Numbered from the stretch's first letter, positions 45,243-55,509 are shown. The stretch: DNA of 64,000 nucleotides from Porticoccaceae bacterium (GCA_029250825.1 JAQXEN010000024.1:1-64000), one strand, 5' to 3'. Numbers and translations: made by a program. Notes: a model not told the origin generated them from the letters alone.

Positions 45243-46229
45243 TTATGACTGACGCTCTCTCGAGGCTTTCTTTTCCGCGCTTTTCTCTGCTCGGCGACGT
45301 TCAGTGGCCTCCGCAGCTGCATTGCCTATATGTTCTTCACCCCGTGCTTTGGCTAACTTGACCTGCTTCTGACGTTCGGCAAAACGCTGCTGTTGCTCCT
45401 TATCAACACTGCCGAAACAGTGATGACAGGAGAGCCCTTCCTGATAGTTCTGGTGACGCATCTCATCTTCCGTTATAGGCATGCGACAGGCGTGACACTG
45501 TTCATATGATCCACGTTTTAGATCGTGATCCACGGCAACGCGATTATCAAATACAAAGCACTCGCCGTCCCAGAGTGTCTGTTCCACCGGCACTTCTTCA
45601 AGGTATTTTAAAATTCCACCCTGTAGATGATAGACCTCATCAAAACCCTGCTCTTTCATGTAGGCGGTGGATTTTTCGCAGCGGATTCCCCCAGTGCAAA
45701 ACATAGCGATTTTTTTGTTTTTATTGGGGTCAAGATTTTGTTCAGCCCAGGCGGGAAATTCGCGGAAGGTTTTAGTCCGTGGATTGACCGCATTGGCAAA
45801 GGTGCCTATTTCCACTTCATAGTCGTTGCGCGTATCCACTACCAGCACATCCGGATCCGCGATCAGCGCATTCCAGTCGGCGGGTTTTACATAGGTGCCC
45901 GCTGACCTTTTAGGATCTATGCCCTCAACGCCCATAGTGACGATTTCTTTCTTTAGCTTTACCTTGGTGCGATAGAAGGGAATTTCGCTGTGATAGGACT
46001 CTTTGCTATCAATGTTTTCCAAGCCAGGCTGCTGCTGCAACCAGCCGAGGAGCGCATCAACTCCCTCGCGAGTGCCAGAGACAGTGCCATTGATACCTTC
46101 GCTGGCGAGCAATAATGTCCCGAACACCTGATTGTCGGTCATGGCCGCGAGCAGTGGCGCGCGCAGAGCAATATAATTTGGCAAGGTGACAAATTTATAC
46201 AGGGCGCAAGAGACATATTGATCAGACAT
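45243..46229 (-). CDS. trhO: TrhO, tRNA uridine-34 hydroxylase (rhodanese-domain protein)
   Basis: The 328-aa YceA/TrhO protein hydroxylates U34 of certain tRNAs with O2, the first step of 5-carboxymethoxy/methoxyuridine formation. It has an N-terminal ferredoxin-like domain ([16 protein letters not shown]), a central rhodanese domain with the active-site loop [11 protein letters not shown], and a C-terminal cysteine-rich segment ([22 protein letters not shown]). The ATG at 46229 with GAAGG nearby was chosen; the longer frame to 46253 begins with TTG. The Lys/Arg-rich tail of about 50 residues is longer than in many relatives. Confidence 0.94.
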   Translation of the reverse strand: MSDQYVSCALYKFVTLPNYIALRAPLLAAMTDNQVFGTLLLASEGINGTVSGTREGVDALLGWLQQQPGLENIDSKESYHSEIPFYRTKVKLKKEIVTMGVEGIDPKRSAGTYVKPADWNALIADPDVLVVDTRNDYEVEIGTFANAVNPRTKTFREFPAWAEQNLDPNKNKKIAMFCTGGIRCEKSTAYMKEQGFDEVYHLQGGILKYLEEVPVEQTLWDGECFVFDNRVAVDHDLKRGSYEQCHACRMPITEDEMRHQNYQEGLSCHHCFGSVDKEQQQRFAERQKQVKLAKARGEEHIGNAAAEATERRRAEKSAEKKASRERQS

Positions 46230-46459
46230 AGGACTGGGCCTTCGATAACTCAACGGGAAACGCGGCGCATTGTAGCAAAACAGTGGAGGCTGTGGCAGAG
46301 ACAGGTTAAATCCAATTTAGCGCAAAATGGGTATCTTTTTGTACCTAATCGGCTCTCCTGTCAGCCCACTTGCCTCAAATTGCTCGCACTGGATAGAGCA
46401 ATTGATACAAAATGGCGTCTAACCAGTTTTACAAAAAATAATCACCTCACGAGATATCC

Positions 46460-47410
46460 ATGACCATTAGATTAAACCGATTGCACCCCATTGCGCTGCG
46501 ACTTTCTGCTGTGGCAGCAACAATTATATTGGGCGGACTGTTGGCCTGTGGTGGAGGCTTAACGCAGACCAGCCCAACGCCAGTGACTCCATCTGCTGAC
46601 ACCGGTTTAAAGGTTGTCGGGTTTAGCTCCTCTAAGCACTCTAATCCATCTAATCCGCAGGCCATAGACTCGGAAAAGTGGTTCCATCAAACTCGCCTGC
46701 CCGATGGCAATTCCTGGTACAACGGCGAAATCCAGCACTATACCAACCGTATAGAAAACGCTTATATCAGTGACGGCACATTAAAAATTGTCGCCATAAG
46801 AGAGAGCTTTACCGATCAAAATCGCACTAAGCCATTTACCTCAGCGCGACTTAACTCAAAATATGCCTTTACCTATGGTCGTGTTGAAGTAAGAGCCAAG
46901 TTGCCCAAAGGCAGTGGCACCTGGCCGGCGATCTGGGCACTGGGTAAAAACATTACTGAGCGCGGTGGCTACTGGCAGACTCAGGGTTTTGGCACCCTTA
47001 ACTGGCCAGCCTCTGGAGAAATCGACATTATGGAGCACTGGGGGACCAATCAAAATTACGTCTCCAGCGCACTGCACACGCCCTCCAGCTTTGGTAACAC
47101 AGTCAATGTGGGTGGTCAGAAGATCGATACGGTTTCAAGCGAGTTCCATATCTACTCTCTGGATTGGAACGCCGATCGGATGATCTTTAGTGTCGACGGC
47201 AAGCCCCATTACACCTATGCACCCAAGGACAAGAACCCATCTACCTGGCCCTTCGATGCCGATCAGTACCTACTGCTGAATTTTGCTATCGAACCCAGTA
47301 TCGCCAGCAGCTTTAATCGAGGCGAGATGGAGGTAGATTACGTGAGAGTGTATGCCCCTAATGCCAGCTTATCAGCGGACCCAGTTTGGGCGGATGAGTT
47401 TAATAACTAG
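46460..47410 (+). CDS. GH16 family beta-glucanase lipoprotein (laminarinase-like)
   Basis: The 316-aa protein has a lipoprotein signal (lipobox LLAC, lipidated Cys30) and a glycoside hydrolase family 16 jelly-roll domain. The catalytic motif is EIDIME in SGEIDIMEHWG, with nucleophile Glu187, Asp189 and acid/base Glu192. WYNGEIQHYTN, FTYGRVEVRAKLPKG, WPAIWALG and FHIYSLDWNADRMIFSVDG are further family blocks. Sequence type suggests endo-1,3-beta-glucanase (laminarin) activity at the outer membrane or cell surface. It fits with the GH3 glucosidase at the window start, although the genes are far apart. No SusD or TonB gene lies next to it. Confidence 0.9.
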   Translation: MTIRLNRLHPIALRLSAVAATIILGGLLACGGGLTQTSPTPVTPSADTGLKVVGFSSSKHSNPSNPQAIDSEKWFHQTRLPDGNSWYNGEIQHYTNRIENAYISDGTLKIVAIRESFTDQNRTKPFTSARLNSKYAFTYGRVEVRAKLPKGSGTWPAIWALGKNITERGGYWQTQGFGTLNWPASGEIDIMEHWGTNQNYVSSALHTPSSFGNTVNVGGQKIDTVSSEFHIYSLDWNADRMIFSVDGKPHYTYAPKDKNPSTWPFDADQYLLLNFAIEPSIASSFNRGEMEVDYVRVYAPNASLSADPVWADEFNN

Positions 47411-47449
47411 AGCTGGGGCAGCAATAGATTAGCTGGGATTTAAAGAAAT

Positions 47450-48142
47450 TTAGAGGGAATTATTAATCTCTATAAGGGTTTCCAAGGGATTGGCCGATTG
47501 CGTAATCGGTCGGCCAATAACTAAATAGTCACTACCCAACTGCATCGCCTTTTGCGGCGTCACAATGCGTCTCTGATCATCAGCAGCGCTATCCGCCAGA
47601 CGAATACCCGGGGTTACCAGCTTAAACTCGGCACCCAGTTCAGACTTCAGAGTGCCGGCCTCTTGGGCCGAACAAACCACACCGTGCAAACCACAGTTCT
47701 GAGTTAACCGAGCCAGATGCAGCACCTGTTCACTAAGGCTGCGCTGAATGCCAATCTCAAGTAGATCAGATTCGTCCATACTGGTGAGCACGGTCACCCC
47801 GATCAACAGCATTGGGCTGCCCTTCTGCTCAAGGGTTTCTCTCGCGGCATTCATCATGCGACTGCCACCGGAGGCGTGAACATTGGTCATCCAGACACCC
47901 AGATCCGCGGCGGCGCTCACGGCTTTGGCCGCAGTGTTGGGAATATCGTGAAATTTAAGATCGAGAAACACATCGAAGTTGCGCTCTACCAGTGCTTTAA
48001 CCAAAGCTGGCCCAGCGGCGGTAAATAATTCTTTGCCGACTTTTAACCGGCACTGAGTTGGATCCAACTGCTCCGCCAGATTCAGGGCTGCAGATTGATT
48101 ATCAAAATCGAGAGCGACAATAACAGGTGCGGAAGAACTCAT
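47450..48142 (-). CDS. pyrF: PyrF, orotidine-5'-phosphate decarboxylase
   Basis: The 230-aa TIM-barrel enzyme makes UMP from OMP. It has VIVALDFDN at the start (first Asp), [13 protein letters not shown], the catalytic motif [10 protein letters not shown] (Asp61, Lys63, Asp66), and the C-terminal [14 protein letters not shown] phosphate-binding loop. It lies 7 bp after lapA in the same direction, the gammaproteobacterial lapA-(lapB)-pyrF arrangement with lapB missing here. Confidence 0.96.
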   Translation of the reverse strand: MSSSAPVIVALDFDNQSAALNLAEQLDPTQCRLKVGKELFTAAGPALVKALVERNFDVFLDLKFHDIPNTAAKAVSAAADLGVWMTNVHASGGSRMMNAARETLEQKGSPMLLIGVTVLTSMDESDLLEIGIQRSLSEQVLHLARLTQNCGLHGVVCSAQEAGTLKSELGAEFKLVTPGIRLADSAADDQRRIVTPQKAMQLGSDYLVIGRPITQSANPLETLIEINNSL

Positions 48143-48149
48143 AAGCGGA

Positions 48150-48398
48150 TTAATCTCGTTTCGCGGCGCGGGCTAGCTTGCGCCGATAATAGGTAATAAG
48201 AACTGAACTCGCCAGCAACCCAAGCACTGAGCCAGCGACTAGAAAGATCATCAACCAGAGGCCGAGACTCAGAGCGGTACTTTGAAGAACAATAAAGTCG
48301 ATATTCACCTGCTGACTGTTCTCCAAGGCAAACAATGCGCCCACCGCGGCTATGGCCAGTAGCAGTAAAAACTTAATCAATGTCCAGAGTGCGCCCAC
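48150..48398 (-). CDS. lapA: LapA-like inner-membrane protein (DUF1049)
   Basis: The 82-aa protein has two transmembrane helices (about 4-22, [18 protein letters not shown], and 43-66, [19 protein letters not shown]) and the LapA pattern [10 protein letters not shown] between them, ending in a basic tail. LapA works with LapB in controlling LpxC turnover and lipopolysaccharide synthesis. It starts with GTG at 48398, with AAAGGAG 6 bases upstream, which decides the start. In the usual order rpsA-ihfB-lapA-lapB-pyrF, only lapA and pyrF are present at this spot. Confidence 0.85.
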   Translation of the reverse strand: MGALWTLIKFLLLLAIAAVGALFALENSQQVNIDFIVLQSTALSLGLWLMIFLVAGSVLGLLASSVLITYYRRKLARAAKRD

Positions 48399-48558
48399 GG
48401 GTATCTCCTTTGGTGGTCAACGATCGTTGGTTACAGGGTTCCATTGTACCTGCTAAATTGTACTCTCTGATATTGGCGGCGACAAAATACAGGGGAAGTT
48501 TTCTGCCTCTGGGGCAACTGGAGTCGAAACTGTTTCAAGATGCACAAAAGCCCCAGAC

Positions 48559-48597
48559 AAAAAAATACGCCGCAGGAATAACCAACGGCGCATTTTG
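48559..48597 (-). terminator. Terminator downstream of rpmE
   Basis: Read on the minus strand, AAATGCGCCG and CGGCGTATTT pair with one wobble around a 13-base loop and are followed by a T-run (A-run 48559-48565 on the plus strand). Confidence 0.75.
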
Positions 48598-48625
48598 ATA
48601 TTCTTTGAAGCCAACCGATAGCGGT

Positions 48626-48835
48626 TTACTTCTTGGCAGCACCAAAACGCTTATTAAAGCGATCGATTCGTCCACCAGTTTCTGCTACTTTTTGCTTGCC
48701 GGTGTAAAACGGGTGGCAGGCTGAGCATACGTCAAGGTAAAGAGCTTGCTCACGTGTTGATCCGACAGTAATTACGTTACCGCAGCTACAGGTCGCTTTT
48801 AATTCGTTATACGCTGGGTGAATCTCAGTTTTCAT
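48626..48835 (-). CDS. rpmE: RpmE, ribosomal protein L31 (zinc-binding form)
   Basis: The 69-aa protein starts MKTEIHPAY and carries the zinc ligands CSCGN and [12 protein letters not shown], so it is the C+ form of L31, with the common end [12 protein letters not shown]. The ATG at 48835 has GGAG 6 bases upstream; an ATG one codon earlier is possible. It is divergent from priA, the usual rpmE/priA arrangement. Confidence 0.97.
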   Translation of the reverse strand: MKTEIHPAYNELKATCSCGNVITVGSTREQALYLDVCSACHPFYTGKQKVAETGGRIDRFNKRFGAAKK

Positions 48836-48979
48836 CATATACTCCAAGTCGCTTGCCGCCACCCTATCAATCAGCTGGTAATTTGCCCCAACTCTTGTAT
48901 GGCACGGCAGGCCATTTCTAAAGAGCGCGGATTCTAGCAGAAATGAACTCGGTTACAAAAGGAATTCTCAACTTTTATT

Positions 48980-51214
48980 ATGTCCCATTCAAAGCCTTCA
49001 ACCAGCGCCAAGCCTTTAATTGTTCGGGTTGCTGTTCTCTCGCCACTGCGGCGCACCTTTGACTATTTGGTAACCGAAGAATTTGCCGCTGCGCCACCCC
49101 AGTGCGGCTGCCGCGTAAGCATTCCCTTTGGCAAGCGTGAGGTCATTGGTCTGGTGATCGAACAGACCCATAAAAGCGACTTTGCCCTAGATAAACTCAA
49201 GCCTGTGCTGGCCATTATCGACGCCCAACCGCTGCTCCCAGAGTCACTTTTTAAACTGTTTATCTGGGCCGCTAACTACTATCACCACCCCATTGGTGAC
49301 GCCCTATTTAATACCCTGCCGGTATTGCTGCGCGTGGGTAGGTCACTACCTCCACCTCGAGTGACCAAACTTTGGAAGGTCACAGAGGTGGGCATAGAGC
49401 GCGGCCACGAGATGCTCAGGGAAGGCAGAATGCACAAACAGCGTGCGCTACTGGATGAATTGCTGCGACGGCCCCTCACTCTGCAGGGGCAAATACTCAA
49501 ATTTTATACTCGGGGAACCCTCAAGCGAGTCGAAGAGAAAGGCATCGCTGAATTGGTTGCCATTGGCCCCCAAGCCGTGGATCTGGATAACTTGCTGCTG
49601 GAGCAGCCGCTAAAACTCAATCCATCGCAACAGCAAGCCATGGACGCAATTGACTGTCACGGCTTTAACACCTGGCTAATCGACGGTGTCACCGGCAGCG
49701 GCAAGACTGAAATCTATCTGCAAGCCATCGAAAAAATTATCCGCTATGGACGCCAGGCTCTGGTAATGATTCCGGAGATCAGTCTAACGCCGCAAACCGA
49801 AAAACGTTTTCGTGATCGTTTTAATGTGCAGGTGGCGATGCTCCATTCAGGACTCACAGATCAGGAGCGCCTCGAGTCTTGGACACAGGCCGCCACTGGC
49901 GACGCCGCAATTATTCTCGGCACCCGGTCCGCGGTATTTACCCCGCTGAAACATCCGGGAATTATTATTATCGATGAAGAACATGATCAGTCCTATAAAC
50001 AACAGGACGGCTTTCGTTATTCAGCGCGGGATCTGGCGGTTATTCGGGCCAAGCAGGAAAATATTCCGATTGTTCTCGGGTCTGCCACACCCTCCCTCGA
50101 GTCACTGCATAACTGCGACAAAAAACGCTATCAGCACCTGATCCTCAATACCCGAGCAGGGGATGCCAAACCTCCCCATTGGTCCATGATAGATTTAAAG
50201 ACTGAACAGGTGGAGAGCGGTGTTGCCGCCTCAACCTTAAATGCCATTCGCGAGGCGATTGCCAACCAACAGCAGGTCTTGGTATTTCTCAACCGCCGCG
50301 GCTTTGCCCCAGCGGTGCTCTGCCATTACTGCGGTTTCTGTGCCGAGTGCCCCAACTGTGACGCGCGCCTAACGGTACACCGTCGCCATCAGCGGCTGCT
50401 CTGTCACCACTGCAACTACAAACGCGGACTGCTGCACTGGTGTCCCAGTTGTCGCGGTAATCGCATGGTTGCGGCGGGGGATGGCACTGAGCGCAGCGAG
50501 GCTTGGTTGCAAGAATGTTTCCCCAACACCCCAGTGCTGCGGGTTGACCGTGATACCACGCGTAAGAAAAATGCTATGCAGACCATGTATGACACAGTCG
50601 ACAGCGGCGCACCCTGCATTCTTGTGGGCACCCAGATGCTCGCCAAGGGACACCACTTTGCCAACATTACCTTAGTCGCCGTGCTCGATGCAGACAGTGG
50701 CCTGTTTAGTCCAGACTTCCGCAGTCACGAGCGCCTTGGACAATTGTTAACTCAGGTGGCCGGACGCTGTGGTCGCGGCAAAATGGCAGGTCGAGTTATT
50801 TTACAGTCTCACCAACCGGATCATCCGCTGCTCGAAGTTCTGACCCAACAACCCTACAGTGAGTACTCCAAGTTACTGCGCAAACAGCGCAAAAAATCGG
50901 AGTTGCCACCGTTTAAGCAGTTGGTACTGATACGTGCCGACGCCGCCCATGCCCAGAATGCCGAAGCTTTTTTGCAGTCGGCGCGACAGTGCGCAGAGGC
51001 AATTTTCCCCTCCGGAGAAAAGATCAATTATCTCGGCCCGCTGCCGGCACTGATGGAGAGACGCAATTCTCGCCATCGCTATGTATTGCAGATAAGCGGC
51101 GGCCGGCGCAGCGATTTAAATTTTCTGATCGGGCAACTGGTGTTGGATTTGGAGAAGTTGCCTATGGCCCGTCATGTGCGCTGGGGTGTGGATGTGGATC
51201 CCCAAGAAATGTGA
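48980..51214 (+). CDS. priA: PriA, primosomal replication restart helicase
   Basis: The 744-aa helicase reloads DnaB at collapsed forks. Domains in order: an N-terminal 3'-OH-binding domain (VRVAVLSPLRRTFDYLV), Walker A GVTGSGKTEIY (near 235), Walker B IIIDEEHDQSYKQQ, and a zinc-binding insertion with eight cysteines (CHYCGFCAECPNC, then CHHCNYKRGLLHWCPSC). It ends with helicase motifs GTQMLAKGHHFANITLV and QVAGRCGRG and the C-terminal domain. It starts with ATG at 48980 and is intact. It is divergent from rpmE; an FtsN-like gene follows 167 bp downstream. Confidence 0.97.
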   Translation: MSHSKPSTSAKPLIVRVAVLSPLRRTFDYLVTEEFAAAPPQCGCRVSIPFGKREVIGLVIEQTHKSDFALDKLKPVLAIIDAQPLLPESLFKLFIWAANYYHHPIGDALFNTLPVLLRVGRSLPPPRVTKLWKVTEVGIERGHEMLREGRMHKQRALLDELLRRPLTLQGQILKFYTRGTLKRVEEKGIAELVAIGPQAVDLDNLLLEQPLKLNPSQQQAMDAIDCHGFNTWLIDGVTGSGKTEIYLQAIEKIIRYGRQALVMIPEISLTPQTEKRFRDRFNVQVAMLHSGLTDQERLESWTQAATGDAAIILGTRSAVFTPLKHPGIIIIDEEHDQSYKQQDGFRYSARDLAVIRAKQENIPIVLGSATPSLESLHNCDKKRYQHLILNTRAGDAKPPHWSMIDLKTEQVESGVAASTLNAIREAIANQQQVLVFLNRRGFAPAVLCHYCGFCAECPNCDARLTVHRRHQRLLCHHCNYKRGLLHWCPSCRGNRMVAAGDGTERSEAWLQECFPNTPVLRVDRDTTRKKNAMQTMYDTVDSGAPCILVGTQMLAKGHHFANITLVAVLDADSGLFSPDFRSHERLGQLLTQVAGRCGRGKMAGRVILQSHQPDHPLLEVLTQQPYSEYSKLLRKQRKKSELPPFKQLVLIRADAAHAQNAEAFLQSARQCAEAIFPSGEKINYLGPLPALMERRNSRHRYVLQISGGRRSDLNFLIGQLVLDLEKLPMARHVRWGVDVDPQEM

Positions 51215-51381
51215 TTGAGAGCCAAAATTTCAAGCTAAAATTGCCAGCTGAATCAGCGAGCGGTTTTAACAGCCCAAGTGAAAGTGCGACCCATTTATAA
51301 AAAATGACTTTCTCACTCACACGGATTGCTTAAAAGCGCCTCCATCACCTACAATCGCCGCTTACCCCAGGAGCTTTAACA

Positions 51382-51918
51382 ATGGCGCAAGATTATCCCA
51401 AAAGGAATTCATCACGAGGCAAGCAGCAGCCCGTTAACCGCGCCTCTGCCCTGCCGGCATTTTTTCTGGGTACAATTTTTGGCGTTGTCTTGACCAATCT
51501 GCTGCCCAGCCTTATGGAAAAATCCCCCTCGGCCACCGCCACAGTTCAGGATGTCACCGAGACAGTGAAAACCGAGGCCTCGGAATTACAGTTCGATTTT
51601 TACACCCTGTTAAAGAAAACCGAAATCATTGTTCCCAACAGCGAGTCCTCCCCCAGCGACAATCAGCAGCCCGAGGAAAATTTTTCTTATCTACTGCAGG
51701 CTGGCTCTTTCAAAATTGCTAAAGATGCCGATAGCCGACGGGTGAAGTTGCTGTTGCTGAATTTAAATGCCAATGTGGAACGTATCGATTTGGGCAATGG
51801 GGAGAAGTGGCACCGTGTATTGGTCGGACCTTTTACCGATTCGTCAAGCATGGCCTATGCCCGCACCAAGCTCTCAGAAAATCAGATCGACAGCCTGCTG
51901 TTAAAACGCAAACTCTAG
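51382..51918 (+). CDS. SPOR-domain protein, FtsN-like
   Basis: The 178-aa protein has a short basic cytoplasmic start, one transmembrane helix (about 23-44, LPAFFLGTIFGVVLTNLLPSLM), a variable periplasmic linker, and a C-terminal SPOR domain (about 105-178, FSYLLQAGSFKIAKDADSRR, WHRVLVGPFTDSSSMAYAR), which binds denuded septal peptidoglycan. In Pseudomonas an FtsN-like SPOR protein lies close to priA, which supports a division role. It is shorter than E. coli FtsN. AGGAG lies 7 bases before the ATG. Confidence 0.82.
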   Translation: MAQDYPKRNSSRGKQQPVNRASALPAFFLGTIFGVVLTNLLPSLMEKSPSATATVQDVTETVKTEASELQFDFYTLLKKTEIIVPNSESSPSDNQQPEENFSYLLQAGSFKIAKDADSRRVKLLLLNLNANVERIDLGNGEKWHRVLVGPFTDSSSMAYARTKLSENQIDSLLLKRKL

Positions 51919-51919
51919 A

Positions 51920-53275
51920 TTATAAATAGGCATCGTACTCCAGCAGCGTCACGCGGCTATCAAACTCGGCTTTTTCCTTATGCTTGCTCTGGGCATAGAT
52001 AGTCTGGAACTCTTCACCCAAATAATCTGCAATAAACTCTGACTGTTCGAAGCGTTGCAGGGCATCGCCCCAAAAACGCGGCAACTGCTGCTCTGGCAAT
52101 TTCAGCTCGCTGGTATCCCCTCTAGTTTGCGCCGGCGGCAGCAGTTTGCGCTCAATACCATAGAGCGCCGCGGCCAACATGGCCGCCACGGTTAAATAGA
52201 CATTGGCATCAGCGCCGGCAACTCGGTGCTCAATGCGCCTAGCATCACCGTTCCCCGCCGGAATACGCAGTGCAGTAGTGCGATTTTCATAGCCCCAAGT
52301 AGGTGCCGTGGGCGCATAGCAGCCGGGCACCAGACGGCGGTAGGAATTAATATTTGGAGCAAAGATAGCGATACAGTCGGCCATATTTTCCAGACATCCG
52401 GCAACCGCATACTGGAGCAGCTCACTGCCCTCAGCCGCGCCATTATCAAAGACATTAACGCCACTGCTGTCCAAAAGACTAAAGTGGATATGCATGCCAT
52501 TGCCCACATCTTCAGCAAAGGGTTTGGCCATAAAAGTCCCCTGTTTGCCCTGCTGCTGAGCAACGCTGCGAATCACTCTGCGCAACATGCTGGCCTGGTC
52601 ACAGGCGCGCAGTGCAGAGTCTTGATGATAGAGATTAATCTCACACTGAGAGGCGCCAAACTCACTGACCAGGGTATCCACTGGCAGCTTTTGCCGGCTG
52701 GCGGCACTGCTTATGGCATCCATTAGCGGCGCCATCTGACGCATGGCTTCGATACCATAGGTGGCACCCCCCAGAGCCGGTGAACCATCGATGGCGCTCT
52801 GAGTATGCTGGGGTCGACCAAATTGATCGCGGTGGATTTCCAGCAGATGAAACTCCATCTCACTGGCCACCACTGGGGTTAGACCCAATTTTCTATAACG
52901 CTCTAAAACCCGCTGCAGGACGACTCGAGAGTCTGCGGGATAGTCTGACTGACCATCAGGGCTGAGCATGGAGACAATGATCTGTGCCGTGGGTCTATCC
53001 GCCCAGGGCACTACTGCGAGGGTTTCTGGGTGGGGTCTGCAGATACCATCGGTATCGCCGGTTGCCACCACTATCTGCTCGAGATCGCGGCCCCAACTAT
53101 CCAGGGAGCAGCTGCTCTGGGGCATTTTATAGCCACCTTTAAAGAGCTTGTAAATCTGTTCCCGGGGCAGCCATTTGCCACGTTGAATACCATTGAGATC
53201 ATGAAGCATAACTTCGAAGACTTCGATCTCGGGGTTGGCTTGCAGAAACTGCTCTAGGGATTCCATGGGTTTCAT
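51920..53275 (-). CDS. Glutamine synthetase family protein, gamma-glutamylpolyamine synthetase-like (PuuA type)
   Basis: The 451-aa GS-fold ligase has an N-terminal VFEVMLHDLNGIQRGKWLPR, VASEMEFHLLE (metal-binding Glu), GAGQ-type segment replaced by EFGASQCEINLYH, GNGMHIHFSL (His of the metal site), NSYRRLVPGCYAPTAPTWGYENRTTALRIP and RIEHRVAGADANVYL. This is the group that glutamylates polyamines or ethanolamine rather than ammonia; the missing adenylylation region and shorter length agree. A SpuC-like aminotransferase lies 5 kb away, also consistent with polyamine use. It is last in a minus-strand set with the sulfotransferase and TonB genes but behind a terminator. Methionine 1 or 4 could be the start. 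Confidence 0.85.
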   Translation of the reverse strand: MKPMESLEQFLQANPEIEVFEVMLHDLNGIQRGKWLPREQIYKLFKGGYKMPQSSCSLDSWGRDLEQIVVATGDTDGICRPHPETLAVVPWADRPTAQIIVSMLSPDGQSDYPADSRVVLQRVLERYRKLGLTPVVASEMEFHLLEIHRDQFGRPQHTQSAIDGSPALGGATYGIEAMRQMAPLMDAISSAASRQKLPVDTLVSEFGASQCEINLYHQDSALRACDQASMLRRVIRSVAQQQGKQGTFMAKPFAEDVGNGMHIHFSLLDSSGVNVFDNGAAEGSELLQYAVAGCLENMADCIAIFAPNINSYRRLVPGCYAPTAPTWGYENRTTALRIPAGNGDARRIEHRVAGADANVYLTVAAMLAAALYGIERKLLPPAQTRGDTSELKLPEQQLPRFWGDALQRFEQSEFIADYLGEEFQTIYAQSKHKEKAEFDSRVTLLEYDAYL

Positions 53276-53303
53276 ATTTGACTCTGTAGTTTATTCGATG
53301 AGC

Positions 53304-53340
53304 TTTTAAAAAAAACAGCCTTCTCATTCCAATTGGCTGT
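53304..53340 (-). terminator. Terminator between TPR-sulfotransferase and glutamine-synthetase-like genes
   Basis: On the minus strand ACAGCC (53340-53335) pairs with GGCTGT (53320-53315) around a 14-base loop, followed by eight T residues. Confidence 0.7.
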
Positions 53341-53391
53341 CTAATTAGCAAGAGCTTTGCACTTAAACCCCCACCAAGCAATACCCCCAAT

Positions 53392-55389
53392 TCATTCCTC
53401 AGCAAGATCGCCCAAGGCATCCTTAAGGGGCTGCAAATGCTCTTCAAAGTGTTTCCAATAGGCCACTGCGGAAGTGTAAATCGGCTGTCTTACCTGCTCC
53501 GAGCTGGCTGTGTTGACAGCCCGCTGTGTCTCGTGAAAGCGCAGACACTGCTCTTCCATAGGAAGGCCACAGTACTCCAGTAGCGCCGCCACATTGGTTT
53601 CCAGATCCGCCACAACTGCCTCGTAGTTTACCGAGTAGATTTGCTTGCCAAAAATAGACTGCCAGTGAGCCATCAGACGATGATAGTCTCGATAGTAACG
53701 CCCCAGATCCTCCAAGTCGTAAGTAAAGTGTTGTCCCTCGGCCCAGAGCTGTTTAAAACAGCCGAAACAATTGTCGATGGGATTGCGCACTGTATTGATA
53801 ATTTTGGCATTGGGCATGGCCAATAGAATAAGCCCCACATAGAGGAAGTTATTCGGCAATTTGTCGATGAAAAATGGCGCCCCTGTCTGGCGGTGGCGTT
53901 GCGCCTGATCTAAAAACTGCTCACCCAACAACTGCCACTGATCCGCGCCTAACTGCGCGGCACCCAGAGGGTAATTATCGCGACACATTGCATTGGGTTT
54001 GCGGTTTAGCCGCTGAGCCATCCACGGAATATAAGGCAGCTCCCGAGTGCCCTCCACCTGAGAGTGGGAGGCCAGTATTTGCTCTTGCAGGGTGGAGCCA
54101 GAACGGGGCAGGCCCAGTACAAAAATAGCAGAGTTATCGTTGACGCCACTGCTGCGATGCTGTTGCAGCAACTGGGGCGTGAAGGTGGCAATAATTTGGT
54201 CTACCTGAGCCGAGAATTCATCGGCACTCCAGGTCGCTGACTTTTGCTTAACCCGGTTTGCAGTCTGATAGGCATTAAATGCCAGATCCCACTGTTGGCG
54301 ATGTTCATAGGCTTTGCCCAGAGCATAGTTAAAGTGCACCACATCTTTGTCTTTAAGCTTTTCGTCAACCAATAGCCCTTCTATGGTCGCCACTTCTACA
54401 TCGCTAAAACGGTAGGTTTTTAGATTGGACAAGGACCAGGCGGCTTCGCCAAAACTGCTATCTAGGGCCATGCAGCGTCGCAGACATTGAATCGATTCAT
54501 CCTGTCTGCCAAGGGTTTTTAAGGCACTGCCCTTTTGCGCCAATGCAGTAATGTTATCTGGACTCTGAAGCAATACCGCATCGTATTGGTCCAGAGCATC
54601 GGCAAAACGATTGTCACGGACAAAAATGCTGCCCAGCAACATCTGTGCCTCTTCTAAGTTTGGCTCAATATTCAATACCTGCTGCACAGCCTCTTGAGCT
54701 TCCACCAACTGATCCTGGCGCGCCAGTGAGGAGCTCAGCTTTAACCACCATTTTGATTGCTCTGGCAGTTTTCGCACTAGGGAGCGAGCCAGCTCTTCAG
54801 CCCAGCGCGCGCGGCCTGTTTCCAGGGCCCGATTTATTAAAAATTCTTTGGCGCCCACATGCTCTGGATCCGCCTGCAAAACCTCTTTGCACAGCGCTTC
54901 GGCTCTCTCAGCACCCTTTTCCGGAGAGGATCCATCGGTCCCGGTGGCTAAATGATAGGCTTCTGCGACCTTGCCCTTGAGTATTTGATGCTGCTGAACA
55001 AGCTTTTCCACCGCCGCCGACTGAGTGATCTTGCCCTGCTTTTCAAGGACTTCGGCGAGTAATTTATTGGCAGCTTTTAGGGTCGGATTAAGTTTTAGTG
55101 CTCGCTTGAGAGATTGTTCTGCGGAGGCATAGTTCTCTAGGTCATATTGCACTTTGCCGAGATCCGCCCAGGCATGGGCGAAGTCACTGGCAATACTGAG
55201 AGCCCCTTTAAAGCCAGTTTCGGCTCGAGCTAGTTCACCGCGCCTGTGCCACACCTGAGCTTGAAGCCTCAGGGTATTGACCTCTTTTGGATTGATTGCC
55301 AACAGCCGCTGACAGCGAGACTCGCAACCTTCAAGATCACCTTCGCGCAATGCAGCTAAAGCCTTAAAGAACTGTTGTTGCGGATCCAT
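53392..55389 (-). CDS. TPR-repeat protein fused to a sulfotransferase domain
   Basis: The 665-aa protein has about eight tetratricopeptide repeats in residues 1-370 (for example ARAETGFKGALSIASDFAHA, then ENYASAEQSLKRALKLNPT), followed by a sulfotransferase domain (about 400-650). The 5'-phosphosulfate loop GLPRSGSTLQEQILASH and the 3'-phosphate-binding segment AKIINTVRNPIDNCFGCFKQLW identify PAPS as donor. TPR-sulfotransferases resemble tyrosylprotein sulfotransferases in fold; the acceptor here is unknown. No signal peptide is visible, so it is probably cytoplasmic. It sits between a TonB receptor and the GS-like gene, each separated by a terminator. Confidence 0.87.
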   Translation of the reverse strand: MDPQQQFFKALAALREGDLEGCESRCQRLLAINPKEVNTLRLQAQVWHRRGELARAETGFKGALSIASDFAHAWADLGKVQYDLENYASAEQSLKRALKLNPTLKAANKLLAEVLEKQGKITQSAAVEKLVQQHQILKGKVAEAYHLATGTDGSSPEKGAERAEALCKEVLQADPEHVGAKEFLINRALETGRARWAEELARSLVRKLPEQSKWWLKLSSSLARQDQLVEAQEAVQQVLNIEPNLEEAQMLLGSIFVRDNRFADALDQYDAVLLQSPDNITALAQKGSALKTLGRQDESIQCLRRCMALDSSFGEAAWSLSNLKTYRFSDVEVATIEGLLVDEKLKDKDVVHFNYALGKAYEHRQQWDLAFNAYQTANRVKQKSATWSADEFSAQVDQIIATFTPQLLQQHRSSGVNDNSAIFVLGLPRSGSTLQEQILASHSQVEGTRELPYIPWMAQRLNRKPNAMCRDNYPLGAAQLGADQWQLLGEQFLDQAQRHRQTGAPFFIDKLPNNFLYVGLILLAMPNAKIINTVRNPIDNCFGCFKQLWAEGQHFTYDLEDLGRYYRDYHRLMAHWQSIFGKQIYSVNYEAVVADLETNVAALLEYCGLPMEEQCLRFHETQRAVNTASSEQVRQPIYTSAVAYWKHFEEHLQPLKDALGDLAEE

Positions 55390-55431
55390 AAACTGAACTC
55401 TGGAAGAGGATTTTTATTTTTTACAGTCTAC

Positions 55432-55463
55432 AAAAAAACAGCCGACAATGTCGGCTGTTTTTC
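55432..55463. terminator. Terminator between TonB receptor and TPR-sulfotransferase
   Basis: The perfect 10-bp arms ACAGCCGACA (55438-55447) and TGTCGGCTGT (55449-55458) enclose a single-base centre and have A- and T-runs on both sides, so it can act in both directions. Confidence 0.85.
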
Positions 55464-55509
55464 GGTGGTGGTGACTGGAATATAAACATGGCTCTAGGGC
55501 ATTTCAGCC